Below, in pieces: positions 45,529 through 56,905 of a stretch of DNA of 64,000 nt. The position numbers were made by a program, and so were the translations under genes. The notes under the pieces were generated by a model. That model was given only the letters and a program-made list of their open reading frames with translations. It did not search any database and was not told the DNA's origin. Source of the DNA: Apium graveolens (Eukaryota; Streptophyta; Magnoliopsida; Apiales; Apiaceae). Each line of letters opens with the position of its first letter. Positions within the stretch are counted from its first letter, which is position 1. The stretch is taken from positions 137,325,263 through 137,389,262 of the forward strand of contig NC_133647.1 of assembly GCF_009905375.1 (NCBI RefSeq), given 5' to 3'.

Positions 45529-46690
45529 GTAACATTCAGCTCATTTCAGCTCATTTCATCTCCTCACAACCCATGATCACTCAACCCCAGCTTAGCGGCG
45601 ATTTCAACGATTATACCCACGATCATTCCATCTCCAGCTTAGTAAGGTATATGCTCAACCCTAGAGCAAAGATTTCATAGATTTTTGGGGATTTTTTCTT
45701 GGGTGTTTTCGATTTCATAGCTTTTTATTTTGGGGTTTTTCTTGGGGTTTTTCGATTTCATAGATTTGGGGGTTTTGTGTATATGGATTTGGGTGGTTTT
45801 TTGATTATATGTATTTGGGGTTTTCATTCGATTACAAAATTTGGGGTTTTGTGTATAAAATTTTCCATGCAACAGCTCAATCGATTAAGGTTGTGTTTAT
45901 TCCTTTTTATGCTATTTGTATTCATTTTAATATGGTTGTTGACTTGTTTGTTGAGGTGTTCACTGATGATTCTTGTTTGGGTGGTTGATGATTCCTTTTT
46001 ATGTATTTGGGGTTTTTATGCTGTTTATATTCCTTTTTATTCCCTTTTACTGATGATTTGAGGATGTTCTGGTTGGATGATTTGATGATTTGGGTGGTCG
46101 ATGATTTGATGATTGGTCGCCTTGTTTGTTGAGATGTTATATTCCTTTTTATGCTTGGTTTTGTTGTTTTTTTTTGTAATTTTGATTTTAGAAATTGAAG
46201 TTTGATAAATCGGATATGGTTAATATGCTCATATTTGCTGTAACTCGGTTTGATAAATTGAAGTTACCTGGGTTTTATATGAGTTGTAAAATTTGAGCAA
46301 ATGAGACTTTTATATGTTAGCAAATGATCTAATTCAAATGTATGTAATTCATATGTTATCTGATCTAATTCATGGATTAAAATATGTTTTTTCTGACAAA
46401 ATATCAAGCATATATGTTATCTGAATTGGAATAATTTTACGTGAATCTTGACTTATGTATGATTTACTGAAGATATATGCTAGTTTATGTTCTAAAACAA
46501 ATAATTATTAACTAAATGACAATTGGAGACGTCTATAAGTCTTACTGGTATGCTAGTTTATATGTTAGTTTATATGTTAGCATATTTGACTATATGCTAG
46601 TTTATATGTTAGCATATTTGACTATATCCTAGTTTATACGTTTTATGTTTGTTATGTTTTATATGTTTGTTTTTCTGTGGCATATAGATT

Positions 46691-47592
46691 ATGGCTACAC
46701 CTAAAAAGACAATCAATTCAAAGAAGTCAGAGTTAATGACGAGAAAGTCACCAAGGATAGAGAAGAAGAGGAAGGAGTTTAAAAGGAACAACCGATCTTC
46801 ATCCCATTAGAGTACGATGAATGTGATCAGGGGTTTAAGGAAGACAAGGTCCTGTAACAACCAGACACCCACTGAGACCCCCACCCCATCCACTTCTTCC
46901 CAGAAATCCGTAAAGAAGAATGCTATATCTGAAACCTTGCAGAAAGAAAAAGGAAGCGAGCGAAGCCTGTTACCACCACAAATGATAATCAAGGACTAAA
47001 ACTGCTTAAGCGAGGCTGTGTAACCATGCATCGAATTGTGAGATGGAAGATCATGGGAAACAAACTTACAGTAACTTTTAATGGTAAAGGAGAGTCGTTT
47101 GGTCCTGAAGTGGGAGAGATGCAATCCTATATTGGGGTTTTGGCGAGAACCAAACCACCAATATGGCATGAAAGTTGGAAATATGTACCTGATGAAGTAA
47201 AGACAAAGATTTGGGACTGTGTGCTGGTAAAACAAATTAAAAATATTATGTGATTTGCTTCTTTCATTATATATTCATTTTTGAAATTGTTTTTTTTAAC
47301 TTGCTCATTTTTTAAAACTGCTTATGTTGATTTGGTACTGATGTGTATCTGATATATTTTAAATTGCTCCAATATTTAGATGACTTTTGTGTTGCCTCCG
47401 TCCGCCAAGAAGTTGGTTTTACGTTCGGCGGGTCAAAAATGGAGGGAGTTTAAAAGTCGGCTGACGACACATTACATTCTCCCTTATCGAGATCAACCTG
47501 AAATGCTGGCATATCCTCCTGCAGATTTTTCATTTATAGAAAAAGCACATTGGGATATATTTGTTGCTGATCGCACGTCGCCTGAGTTTTTG
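46691..47592 (+). pseudogene. CACTA second gene, N-terminal exons (plant transposase Ptta/En/Spm-like)
   Basis: First coding exon from ATG 46,691 (MATPKKTINSKKSELMTRK): a Lys/Arg-rich, probably nuclear N-terminus with a stop at 46,808-46,810 and a frame change near 46,990. The frame then reads RGCVTMHRIVRWKIMGNK, MQSYIGVLARTKPPIWHESW and KTKIWDCV up to a donor near 47,226. The next exon (47,380-47,592, acceptor AATATTTAG, donor GTATGT) gives FVLPPSAKKLVLRSAGQKWR and HWDIFVADRTSPEFL. This is the conserved region of the second protein of plant CACTA elements (Transposase_24 type), thought to bind subterminal DNA. Confidence 0.78.
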
Positions 47593-47689
47593 GTATGTTT
47601 CTACATAGCATTTATGAAGCACTTGACGACTTGTTAAGCATTGGAACAATATATACTTACTAATCATCTTATAACCAAACTTGTGCTTT

Positions 47690-49388
47690 TTATGAAGAAA
47701 TGTCATGATGAAGCTGTAGGAAGAAGGATGCTAAGTGTATAATCTCATCGCATGTCTCGAAAAGGTTATGCTAACCTCGAGTATAAATGGGTAAGTAATA
47801 GTGAAACAACTTAGTTATTACTCAAGTAATGTGACTGATATTTATACTATTACTAAGGAGTTCATCTACATATGAATGCAGTATCAATCTCATCCAGATG
47901 AAGAGGAAGTTGATCGATCATCAACCTGGGTCCTCACAAGGAAGGACAAAGATGGAAAATTTTTAAGTGACGTTGTTCAGAAAAAAGTAGAGGAAATTGT
48001 AAGTAATAAATTTGTGTCTTAATTCAGTTTGTTCACTACCTCGTCATTTAATTAGAACCTTTTTCCCTAAATTGTTAGCAAACTTTGAATTCCATATTAT
48101 ACTCCATGTACAAGTTTGACAGTTACATAATTGGATTAGTCTTTTATATGGAAATAGCACATACTGATGATATGGTACTCGTAATATTGTAGGAAAAACT
48201 GAAAAAGGAGGTTAAGGAAGGGACACTAAAAGCAGAAGGTGTTGATGATGTTTTGACCCTGGCGCTTGGTAAGCCTGAGCATGGTGGGAGGGTCCGTGGC
48301 CAAGGTGTTCATTTAAAACAGAGCATTTATTTTGATCTCCCTAGGCAAAAGAAAGCCAAGACAATGGATGAAAAGATTCAGGAAAGAGTTCAGAGATTAA
48401 TGGCAGAGGAAACTCCAAAGATTATCAAGGAGAAAGATGCTTTCTGGGCTGCAGAAATGGAGAAGCTCAGGGCAGAGATTTTAAAAAAACCTGTACAACA
48501 AGATGGTAGTCCGAAACACACTTCCCAACAAGCAAGTTGTCACTCTAATGACGGGGTTGACGGGGATATAGGTGTAAAGAATCCTTATACACGTGAAGCT
48601 GCAAAGAAGAAAATTTCGGTTTAAAAAGAGGGGGGTGTTCAGAAGTTTAAGAGGATTGATACTTTGTTTATTGATTTTGCGGAGGAACATGAGGATACTC
48701 AGAAGGTGGTCGGGGAGGATGAAAATGTTAGGTTTGTTGAGGAGAAAACATGTGAGCAGGTGAAAGTGAATGCTTTAGATAATTCTTTGATGAAATTGGT
48801 TGTAGGATCGCTCAGCAACATTGTAGCTTGTGCGATGATTGATGAGGTTATCGTTCCTGAGGGTGGAGAGTAGACAATTCATGGAGTAAGACTTGGTGAA
48901 GAGAATGCAAGAGTGTCAATCACTCAAGTCATTCAAGGTGATGCCAAGATTCCCTTCCCCATCGGTGATGAAATTGTGACTGTGGAATAAGCCGTAGGAA
49001 CTTTTATCCCATGGCCGAGAAGACTGATAACCTCAGGGAACAGTAACACTTCTAATGTTTTGTCAGCTCCAAAGGTCATAATCTTTTTCTATTAGTATTT
49101 TTCCTGCATGTAGTATGCATTTTATACTATTTTAACATGGTTATTTTATTGCAGAAAGGCAAGAAAAAGAAAATGAAGAAGACGTTTAAAGTGGTTGCAA
49201 ATGTTGAACCAGAGTTTGTGCTTGAGATGGGTGAAAATTACCCATCTGCACTTAAGTGCTTGTGGACATGGGCACAGGGTGCCCTAGCTGATGGGAGGAC
49301 TGTTTCTTTTGACCTATGCAAAGAAGCCTTTGCCTCGACAAAGAAACATGTCATTTACTTATCAATATTTATGCGGTGTGCTCTGGAG
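47690..49388 (+). pseudogene. CACTA second gene, middle exons
   Basis: Exons inferred from splice sites: about 47,690-47,790 (SHRMSRKGYANLEYKW), 47,881-47,998 (TWVLTRKDKDGKF), 48,193-49,073 and 49,156-49,388. The third is long: GKPEHGGRVRGQGV, a coiled-coil stretch (MDEKIQERVQRLMAEE), then GSLSNIVACAMIDE and HGVRLGEENARVSI with AVGTFIPWPRRL. This last block is the domain usually found before the protease part of these proteins. Stops at 48,622, 48,871 and about 48,988 break it. The last exon is Lys-rich with MKKTFKVVANVEPEFVLEMG. Confidence 0.75.
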
Positions 49389-50487
49389 GTGAAATTTCAG
49401 GCTCTGTCATTTGCCTTTTTATTCAGTAAGTTTTGCCACATATTTAATTATTTTTTTGTAGATAGTCCCTTATCATACTCTACTCACTACTGCTCATTTT
49501 ATATGTATCTTGTTAAATGACCATATCAGAAAATAGAAGATGAGCAGCATGATAAGGTTTGTAGATCGAAGTACGATTGGTGCCATCGGATGTGGTAATG
49601 CAGGCCAGAGGTCACGTGCACTGGCTGCACATTTTAAGAATGCTAAGAAAGGACAGTACTTTCTATTGCCTTACAATTCCATGTAAGTTTTAATAGAATA
49701 TCCGCGTAGACATTCTAACATAATTTTGTGGTTAAACATGATTATATGTCCTGCACTATATTAGTTGATTTTTTAAGAACATCATAAGTGAAATTCAAAT
49801 TTTAAGGTTAAATCAGATAATATTCAGTGAAATTCATAAGTTTAATTACTGAGTTTATAACTAGAAATGTTTGTTTTAATTTTTGGGTTGAACTTTTACA
49901 ATAGGTTGATATTTAAAATAAGTGAGAATGTGTCACCTTGGATTAATTTTGGGTTATTAATGTTGGCAACATGGTGTGCATTAGTACAAGATTTGCTTGA
50001 GTACAATATTAATATTAACATGGTGTTCAATTGTTGCAATTTGAGTAGCAACCATTGTAATCTGACTGTTGCAAATCCTGAGGCGGAGATTGGCCACTAC
50101 ATGGACCCTCTCAAGCGTTGAATTGCTAATGGGGAATGGGTCGATGTTGTGGACAAGTAAGTTCAATTTATAATTTTTGTGCTTGTAGTCTTGAACCATC
50201 ACTACACCATAAATGGCCTACAGCAACACCAAGAAAATGTTACAACAGGCCCAAAAAAGTGTTACCACAGCCAGAAAAAGGCCTAAGTTAACATAAAAAT
50301 TAAGTTGCTTTTTTTCGAGTTACCTTTGGCCCCTAAGGTAACATTACTTTTGCCCTGATGTAACATTCACTTTTGTGTTACAATAGCCGTCAAAGGTAAC
50401 ATTAATCTATGTCTATAGTATCACAATATGTATGTTACCTTTGAACTCAGAATTTTCAAAAAAAATGGGGCCCACCAGTGGGGCCCA

Positions 50488-50541
50488 CAGTGGTGACGTG
50501 GCATGTAGGTTCCGCAGTGGTGACGTGGCATGTGGGTCCCA
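50488..50541. repeat. Two direct 27-bp repeats with ACGTGGC core
   Basis: CAGTGGTGACGTGGCATGT occurs at 50,488 and 50,515. Each contains ACGTGGC, the core of ABRE/G-box-like sites bound by plant bZIP factors. They lie in the left subterminal zone of the 50.2-54.2 kb CACTA; any regulatory role is inference. Confidence 0.55.
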
Positions 50542-51009
50542 CAGTGCTAGCATCAAATTTGTACCTGGGGTAACACTTTGAACAACCTACTCTAACACTT
50601 TATGAAGCTACTGTAATAATTTACCAGGAAGAAAAATGAAAAACAAATATTATAAAGTGTAAAATCGATTGCAAAATTTAAAAATATATTACATTAATCT
50701 AATACATTCCAAATTTCATAATCTCAACTACATTCATAACCAGTTTACCATCTACTTAAATCACAATAAATTTAACCAATACAACCAACTAATCTACATC
50801 CCAAAACTTAATCCACTTCCTGCTAGTAGCTGTCGAGAACTTGACACGTATGCATTCATCAACAAATATATAGTTGTTACGACTGAAATGAGAAAGAAAC
50901 AAAGGTTAGGTCATACAATACCCTATATATATACCCCATGCAAAAGTATTGTACTTCTATATTCTATAACAACTACTATTTTACATACCTGATGCATATA
51001 TACATACAA

Positions 51010-51395
51010 CAATACCTGCAAACTCAATGATGCCAATGTATCTCTCCATCTAGCTAGCATTTTTTGCTGCATCAACATGAACAACAGCAGTATTATCTAA
51101 AAGAATGATAAGAATCAAGTACTAAAAAATAATCAAGTATTATCATTTGTTTAGCATGGACATCCTGGTAGGCTTAGATAATCATGTAAAATTAAGCCTG
51201 GAACAAAAGTAAAACTATTTTTTCATATAGCTTGGAATTATTAATGTGTAGCAATCATATTTGCAACCAACTAATCTAAACTACACTTAGATTAGAATTA
51301 ATAAATGAAGTGATCAACATTGGCTGCAAACTCAATGATGCCAATATATCTCCCCATCTAGCTAGCACTTTTCGCTGCATCAACATGATCATGGG
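51010..51395 (-). repeat. Duplicated ~65-bp exon-like segment
   Basis: The segment beginning TGCAAACTCAATGATGCCAA and including CATCTAGCTAGCA and GCTGCATCAACATGA is present at about 51,014-51,080 and 51,327-51,393 with six or so differences. On the minus strand it could end with a donor (TTTGCAG then GTATTG) in the left copy. Possibly a further captured exon downstream of the kinase exons; the gene is not recognised. Confidence 0.45.
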
Positions 51396-51489
51396 GTATC
51401 TCTATTTGTTTTCTTTAACTTTTCTAACACTAGCAGGATAAATTTCTTATGAACACAAAGTACTAGAAAGTTGAATATGAAGTACTAAC

Positions 51490-52442
51490 AAGCTGTTTCC
51501 GGTTTGGAGAATAACCTCAGGAGCCATCCAATATGGGGTACCCTTCATTGATTTGGCACCGGTCATCGTAGCCTATGCAGAAACACAAAATGGATTTGAT
51601 ATATTTGCACTTTGATACTAAGATTTTAAATAGTAAAAACAGTATAACGTATAATATAATTATAAGTGACAAGAGCATTTTCCATACCAGTTCAACAACT
51701 TTCTTAGATGCTCCAAAATCCGCAAGTTTAATGCACCCCTTATTATCAAAAAGGATATTTGCCCCCTACATATAGCATATGACTTAAGAATAAGATAAAG
51801 GAGCAGTCAAAGAAAAGCTTCTTTGCTTCCCCAGTTACAAATTTCCGAAAAACAATAAAGTACCTTGATGTCTCTCTGCATTATACCATTTTTGTGAAGG
51901 TATTCCAGTCCCGGTAACAGCTATTTTGTATATATTCTCAGAACCTGCTCGGCACATAAGTATAATAACCCTGTATAAGCTTCTACCGCAAAGATGTAGG
52001 TGAACTAAATTAAATCACGATAAATAGGAAACATTATTGGTAGCTCTTGTTTTAAATCATTATAGTTGTTTCCAGCTTAGCAATGGCCAATATATACATC
52101 CTTATGCTCTAAAAGTTCACTTATTTTGTTCATTACCAAAATAATTAGTTTCAAAACATATGTAATAAGTTTCATTCACTTACAGACTCGGGAAAAGAAC
52201 CAAACTTCTCGAGGAGCGACGGGAATGATCCTCCTGGAACAAACTCTAACAAAATATTAAGTGAATCATCCTCTTTAGTAGTTCCAAGATATCTCTGGAA
52301 AGAAATGGAAAAACAAAAAAAAAGTTATCAGATACGTGAACATATGTCCACATAATTCCAAATTTACTGTACTCACAACAATGTTTGGATGAGAGAGATT
52401 CTTTAACAACTTCACTTCCTCCTCAAGTTCCCGAACATGAGC
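51490..52442 (-). pseudogene. Captured NPK1/ANP-type MAPKKK kinase fragment, five exons
   Basis: On the minus strand five exons with proper GT..AG borders join in frame: 52,442-52,377 ([20 protein letters not shown]), 52,294-52,194 ([20 protein letters not shown]), 51,944-51,864 (GLEYLHKNGIMQRDIK), 51,775-51,688 ([20 protein letters not shown]) and 51,572-51,490 ([18 protein letters not shown]). They cover the kinase domain from the alpha-C/E region to subdomain VIII and match plant NPK1/ANP MAPKKKs almost residue by residue. The P-loop, the lobe after APE and the regulatory tail are absent. The catalytic HRD is QRD, and one codon in exon three (YTK then stop) is TAG. Introns are kept, so capture was at the DNA level. 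Not functional as a kinase. Confidence 0.88.
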
Positions 52443-52597
52443 CTGTATATAAGCATGTTCATCGAACAGTGATTTACATTAGTATCAGGCTATTACTATT
52501 AGAATATTATTACGGTGGGAAATTGAAGAGAATCATCAGAGACATTTACCCTGCAGAATCTTAAAGCATACCTACTACTGTTTATGTTTCAGATTCA

Positions 52598-52792
52598 CTA
52601 GTCATCTGCTACAAAGATATCTATGCTTGGCTGATGAACTATACATACAACAGTTCTCCGTGATGTTGGCTCTACTGCAATGGTAAGCCTCTTTCTTTGT
52701 TCAGTTGATAGATCATTTACTCGTAGGAGTCCAACTATCGCATTTCGCAGCACATCCAACTCAGCTAACTCCATCACTTCCTCAACAAACAT
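52598..52792 (-). pseudogene. Captured PDR-type (ABCG) transporter fragment
   Basis: The minus-strand frame reads [20 protein letters not shown], then [14 protein letters not shown], then [15 protein letters not shown]. This is the first or second nucleotide-binding domain of a plant PDR/ABCG full-size transporter. The ABC signature (usually [19 protein letters not shown]) is present, but the Walker B (FMDEPTSGLDARAA) is reduced to PTS by two internal losses that keep the frame. It lies just upstream (on this strand) of the kinase exons, so a transcript could fuse the two. Confidence 0.85.
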
Positions 52793-52799
52793 CTAAAAA

Positions 52800-53570
52800 G
52801 TGAGAAAATGTTAATATATCAACCTCGTCTGATTTGGTTAGACAAATCCAAATTCTTGCTCTAGTCAAATCTACTAAATCTAACAATCAAACTAAATAAT
52901 TTTTTTGACAAAAAAAACTAATTAAATTCATATAGTATAAGAACCAAGTAACAAAATAACCATTTTATGCTTACTCTACAAAAAAAATTAACTAAATTAA
53001 ATGAATAACCTTATTGTAGAACGTACATCAGAAGCAACAAAAAAGAATCTTATTCAAGCGACAAGCATCTCAATATAATTATCTCTCTCGTCTGGATCTA
53101 CTCAAACATCACATATTCAAAGTCGTTAGTTCTTGTAATTGACATAAAAATACTACATAAAAACATATTAGAAAAGGAATCACGTCATACTTGCATCACA
53201 AATCACATACCTAAATATAAGAGAGGGATCGAGTACCTTAATGTAGAAGGGAAGCTAAGCCCAAGCTCAGAAATTCAATTAGGACCTAAAATAAACCAAA
53301 CTAAACCTGGAACAAACTGTTAAAACCAATTAATTGGAGAAAAAATCAAAAAACAAAAACCCCCAATTCAAACATGAAAAACCTAGTCTTGTTTGAAACT
53401 CGAATCGGTTCAAGAAGCCCCCATATCCATCAATCTACGAAAATCTAGCTCTTACTTGAATGAAATCGACTTTAGTATACCATTAAAGCAGAGAGAAACG
53501 CAGGGAACAGCGTAGAGAGTTGAGAGAGAACGAGCAAGAAAGGGAGATAAAGGGATAGAGGTATAAAATA
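52800..53570 (-). promoter_or_regulatory. Leader-like 5' region of the chimeric antisense gene
   Basis: On the minus strand, 53,570-53,480 is CT-rich (CTCGTTCTCTCTCAACTCTC) like a plant 5' UTR. It is followed by AT-rich, intron-like sequence down to the ABC-transporter fragment. No TATA box is certain. Possibly a captured promoter/first-exon segment. Confidence 0.4.
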
Positions 53571-54694
53571 TTTTAACTTGCCCAAATTTTAACCCGCCTG
53601 TACAATTTACCACTTCTTTTGTATTTTAATTTTCTTTTTTTCAAATAAATTATTTATTATAAATTATAATCAAATTATTTATCATTTAAAAATAATATCA
53701 CTTGCTATAATTTATAAATCCAACCAATAAAATTAATTTTATTAAATTAGTTATTTTTAAAATCAAATAATAGAATTATTTATGTTTTTTATTTCTTTAA
53801 AAGAAAAAAAATTATATATTAAAAATTATATATTATTAATTAAATATGCAAAACAAAAAAATTATTAACTTATTTGATTAAAATTATATTTTTAAATTAT
53901 TAGTTAAATATATTACAAAGTTAACTAATTAAGACACAAATTATTAAAAAAATGATAATATATTATTGGTTGATACCCTATGGTAAAATAATTTCACACA
54001 TGTTGCATGGTGTAACACTTTATGTCTATAGTAACATGTTAGAAAAGCTATGGTAACATCAAACATGTAATGTTGCAATAGACAAAGATAAGCATAGCTA
54101 ATGTAACATTAGTTTGTAACATTAATGATCAAACTATTGCGATAGGCCATCTATGGCGTAGTGCATGAAAGACCACATATTTTTCAGTGACTTGATTTTT
54201 TTGTTGGTTTTTATGTGGTTGCAATACCATTAAAATTTACAAAGAGGATCTGAACAAGGTTGCGAAGAAGAAAATATTGTGGGAGAACATGGCGGTATTA
54301 ATCTATTCTACTCATGTTTTATGTATGCCATTTAAGGACATCGTTTTACTTAGTTACTTTTTTTTAAAAAATTTCAGGGAGTTCCGGTCCAGGCAGGAAG
54401 CAAGGATTATGGCCAGTTTGTGATGCGTTACATGAAGGAGATCGTTGAGGACAAAGAACTTGAGTTTGCGGCCAAGGTGAGATTTTCACTTGTGGATTTC
54501 CGATTGACTTTATACTCTTACTCCTACAATAGTACTTGTGACTTGTCTATATTTTTTTGTCTTTTTTTCAGTGGATGCGCAGGTCAAACTTGGATTATAC
54601 GGCTGATGACATCAATGAGATCCGTATTGAGTTTGCAAAATATTTCATTAAATCCCACACAAACTGGGTGTTTACAGTCAGGATCTTTTGTTGA

Positions 54695-55783
54695 ACTAGT
54701 TACTCAGTTTCTTTTTAATTATGCAGTTGATGTTGGTTAGACTGAATTGTTCATATTTTGGTAGATTTTGTCTCAATTTATAAGTGAATTGCATGGTCTG
54801 TAGATTGGTTTTAAATCTATTTTGGGGATTTAGGTTTCCGTACATTGGTTAGCAGATTTATTTTGGTTGAGTTCAAGGATGGATACGCTATAACTTGTAT
54901 TTGGTTTGATTTGAATGGATTGGTAAATCGATCAGTTTCAAGTTATGTATGTGTTTCTTTGTGTTTCTTTTGGTTGAATGGATTGGTTTGTTTTGAATGG
55001 ATTGATGTTGATTGTGGGAATATCTTGTTTTAAGTGTTACTAGGGGTTTGTTCGAAAGGCGAATTTTATATAAAAACTTTTACACAACATCAGATAATTG
55101 TGTTTTCAAACAAAAAATACCATTGTACCAGATTAATTGGGACAACAATATAATATTTTCATAACAGTTGACTAAGATGATCAAATTTGCAAAAATAAGT
55201 TAACCGTTGTGTCAAGCACTTCATATAACGGTAAAAGGTTAAAAGTGTTGACTGCAGACTTATACAACAAGAGAGTTAAACTGAAAATATTGTCTAAAGA
55301 GCGTCAAGACAGTACTTAACTACAACATTGTTTAAAGGTAATGGTATAAGCTTTAAAAATAACATTGTTTCTATGCTTTTTTTACAACACTAAAATTTCA
55401 AACTGTTGTCTAAAACAAACTCATATAACAGTTTTTCTAGTTAAATGTTGTAATCAAGCTTTCAAACAACACAATCTCGGATTAACGGTCGTTTGAAAAA
55501 GATATACGGTTGATTTTTGTTACTCTAGATTGACTGTTTAAAACCGTTATGTATTATGGACAAACTATTGCCTGTAGCTTCTTCCAACAAAGGTTGTTCA
55601 TAACAAAAAGTTGTAAAAAATACATTTCAACAAGCAGCTAAAACGGTTGTGTTAATCCTTTCTGGTAACGGTTAATGGCACCGTTGTCTGAAATCAATCA
55701 CACGGCTCCTCGATAGTCAACAGAAATTTTATATACCATACGACCGGGAAAAACAGTTGTGGGAGCCTGAAAATCTTGTAGTG
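54695..55783 (+). mobile_element. CACTA right end with AACCGTTGTC subterminal repeats
   Basis: After the Ulp1-like exons, 54,695-55,050 is 3'-UTR-like. From 55,080 the motif AACCGTTGTC / GACAACGGTT-like words recur in both orientations about a dozen times. The sequence ends GAGCCTGAAAATCTTGTAGTG at 55,783, whose reverse complement begins CACTACAAGATTTTC. This should be the right end of the element that owns the second gene (46.7-54.7 kb). No matching left terminus was found. Confidence 0.75.
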
Positions 55784-56016
55784 ATAGTTCAACACAATTT
55801 CCTAATTTTCATATTAAAAATAACCTACTTTTATAATCAATCTAGAGAGAGAATTACATTTTACAACCCTTAAATTTGGCTAAAACTCAATTTTGTATAC
55901 CTATTTTTATAAATTACAGTTGGCATCCCCAAATTTGAAATCCGTGTCAACATGCACCCTTTCTACCTAATTGTTTAGCCATAATTGTATATTTGGTATG
56001 TATTTTTTGTTTGTTG
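55784..56016. other. Short non-coding stretch between elements
   Basis: AT-rich; nothing recognised. Confidence 0.4.
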
Positions 56017-56160
56017 TGTTAGGGCCCAGGCCTAACAAGAGGACCATACCCATAAAATAAAGGAAGCCCACTTAGGAGTATTATAAATAGGAGAGGGGTT
56101 TTTACATATAACGGGTTGGCTAGTTAGAATATGAGTTAAGGTATAGGGTCAACAGTGGCG
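56017..56160 (+). repeat. Short LTR-like segment of a Gypsy-type retrotransposon remnant
   Basis: It begins TGTTAGGGCCCAGGCC, contains a TATA-like ATTATAAATAGG (about 56,080) and ends near GGGTCAACAGTGGCGG, a layout seen at LTR/primer-site borders of Tat-type Gypsy elements. The length and family are tentative. Confidence 0.4.
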
Positions 56161-56779
56161 GTAAAATGATGGGAGTATCTCAAAGAATGTTAATGGAAGA
56201 AGGCAGTCCAAATTTTCAACACCGGAGAGAAATGACAAAGCAGGTGCCTGAGCACTACTAGAAAAAATACCTCAAACATCGGTTAAAAACTGATGTCTAT
56301 GTAAAAAATGACCGATGTCTTCGCGATTTATGTTAAATGTATTTTTTCATAGACATCGGTTTTTACCCGATGTCTAAGGCAGACTTTCACAACGGTTCTG
56401 GAAAACTTCTGATGTCAAATGTCAGATTAGACATTGGTTATATATATGTAACTATTATTAAAAACCTATTTTAACATCATTTTCTTTAATATAACCAATG
56501 TTAATTTCAAAAATAGTCATCGGTTATTTATTCTAGAATTGATGTTATTACCCTTTTTACATGTGCTGATATCCCTATATTAATATCGAATATTACATAA
56601 TGCATTAACTATAATTCTGAAAAAACTTGATTATCAAAACTCAACCAGTACATATATATTATTACCCAATTGAATTCAAGATCAACAAATTCTCAATGTG
56701 TACAACTTATCTCAAATACTACTATCATTCTAAGCAAACTATTCCGGTGATAAGTACAACTATTCTGAATGTTTAAAAT

Positions 56780-56905
56780 CAACCATATTCCTAGTACTCA
56801 AGTCAACCCCTTTAATGCGGGCTAGTCTTCTTGTTATGTCAGCTCCAATCTTCTTGCAAGTCTAATCATTATCTGCCTTCTCAAGAGTACTAATCACTGC
56901 TGAAA
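56780..56905 (-). pseudogene. Unrecognised captured exon
   Basis: The minus-strand frame gives ISTLEKADND, a stop, then GADITRRLARIKGVDLSTRN. It has protein-like composition and lies in line with the other antisense exons of the 56.25-60.32 kb CACTA. I do not recognise the parent gene. Confidence 0.4.

Larger units (their letters stand above)
50210..54163. mobile_element. Gene-capturing CACTA element (3.95 kb) with TSD cat
   Basis: Left terminus CACTACACCATAAATGGCC (50,210) and right terminus GGCCATCTATGGCGTAGTG (to 54,163) are inverted repeats with two mismatches. The 3-bp target duplication cat (50,207-50,209 and 54,164-54,166) is the standard for CACTA. Subterminal GGTAAC/GTTACC/TGTAACATT motifs crowd both ends (50,230-50,600 and 53,990-54,130). 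There is no transposase. The interior carries antisense host gene fragments: a kinase (51,490-52,442), a PDR ABC transporter (52,598-52,792) and a leader-like region (53,000-53,570). It is inserted in an intron of the CACTA second gene. Confidence 0.92.
49530..54694 (+). pseudogene. CACTA second gene, Ulp1-like (C48) protease exons, split by another transposon
   Basis: Exons: 49,530-49,682 (RFVDRSTIGAI, KGQYFLLPYNS), 50,049-50,156 (NHCNLTVANPEAEIGHYMDP), about 54,219-54,293 (IKIYKEDLNKVAKKKILWE), 54,378-54,476 (GVPVQAGSKDYGQFVMRYMK) and 54,572-54,694 (WMRRSNLDYTADDINEIRIE, stop). The order matches Ulp1-type SUMO-protease domains at the C-terminus of plant CACTA proteins. Catalytic His (in NHC; the usual next residue W is C here) and Asp (in MDPLKR) are visible. 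The catalytic Cys (usual DCG) is Tyr (KDYGQ), so peptidase activity is not expected. The large intron contains the CACTA at 50,210-54,163. A stop follows MDPLKR. Confidence 0.78.

Noticed and set aside
50669..50992. 107-codon plus-strand frame with Asn/Tyr/His-rich sequence
   Set aside because: AT-rich composition inside the non-coding left part of a CACTA; no family resemblance.
51490..52792. Functional host kinase or ABC transporter gene
   Set aside because: Both are partial; the kinase has QRD for HRD and an in-frame stop, the transporter lacks Walker B, and they lie inside a CACTA.
2253..55783. One CACTA spanning from 2253 to 55,783
   Set aside because: The two termini share only the first ~10 bases and their subterminal motifs differ (AAATACGACC versus AACCGTTGTC).
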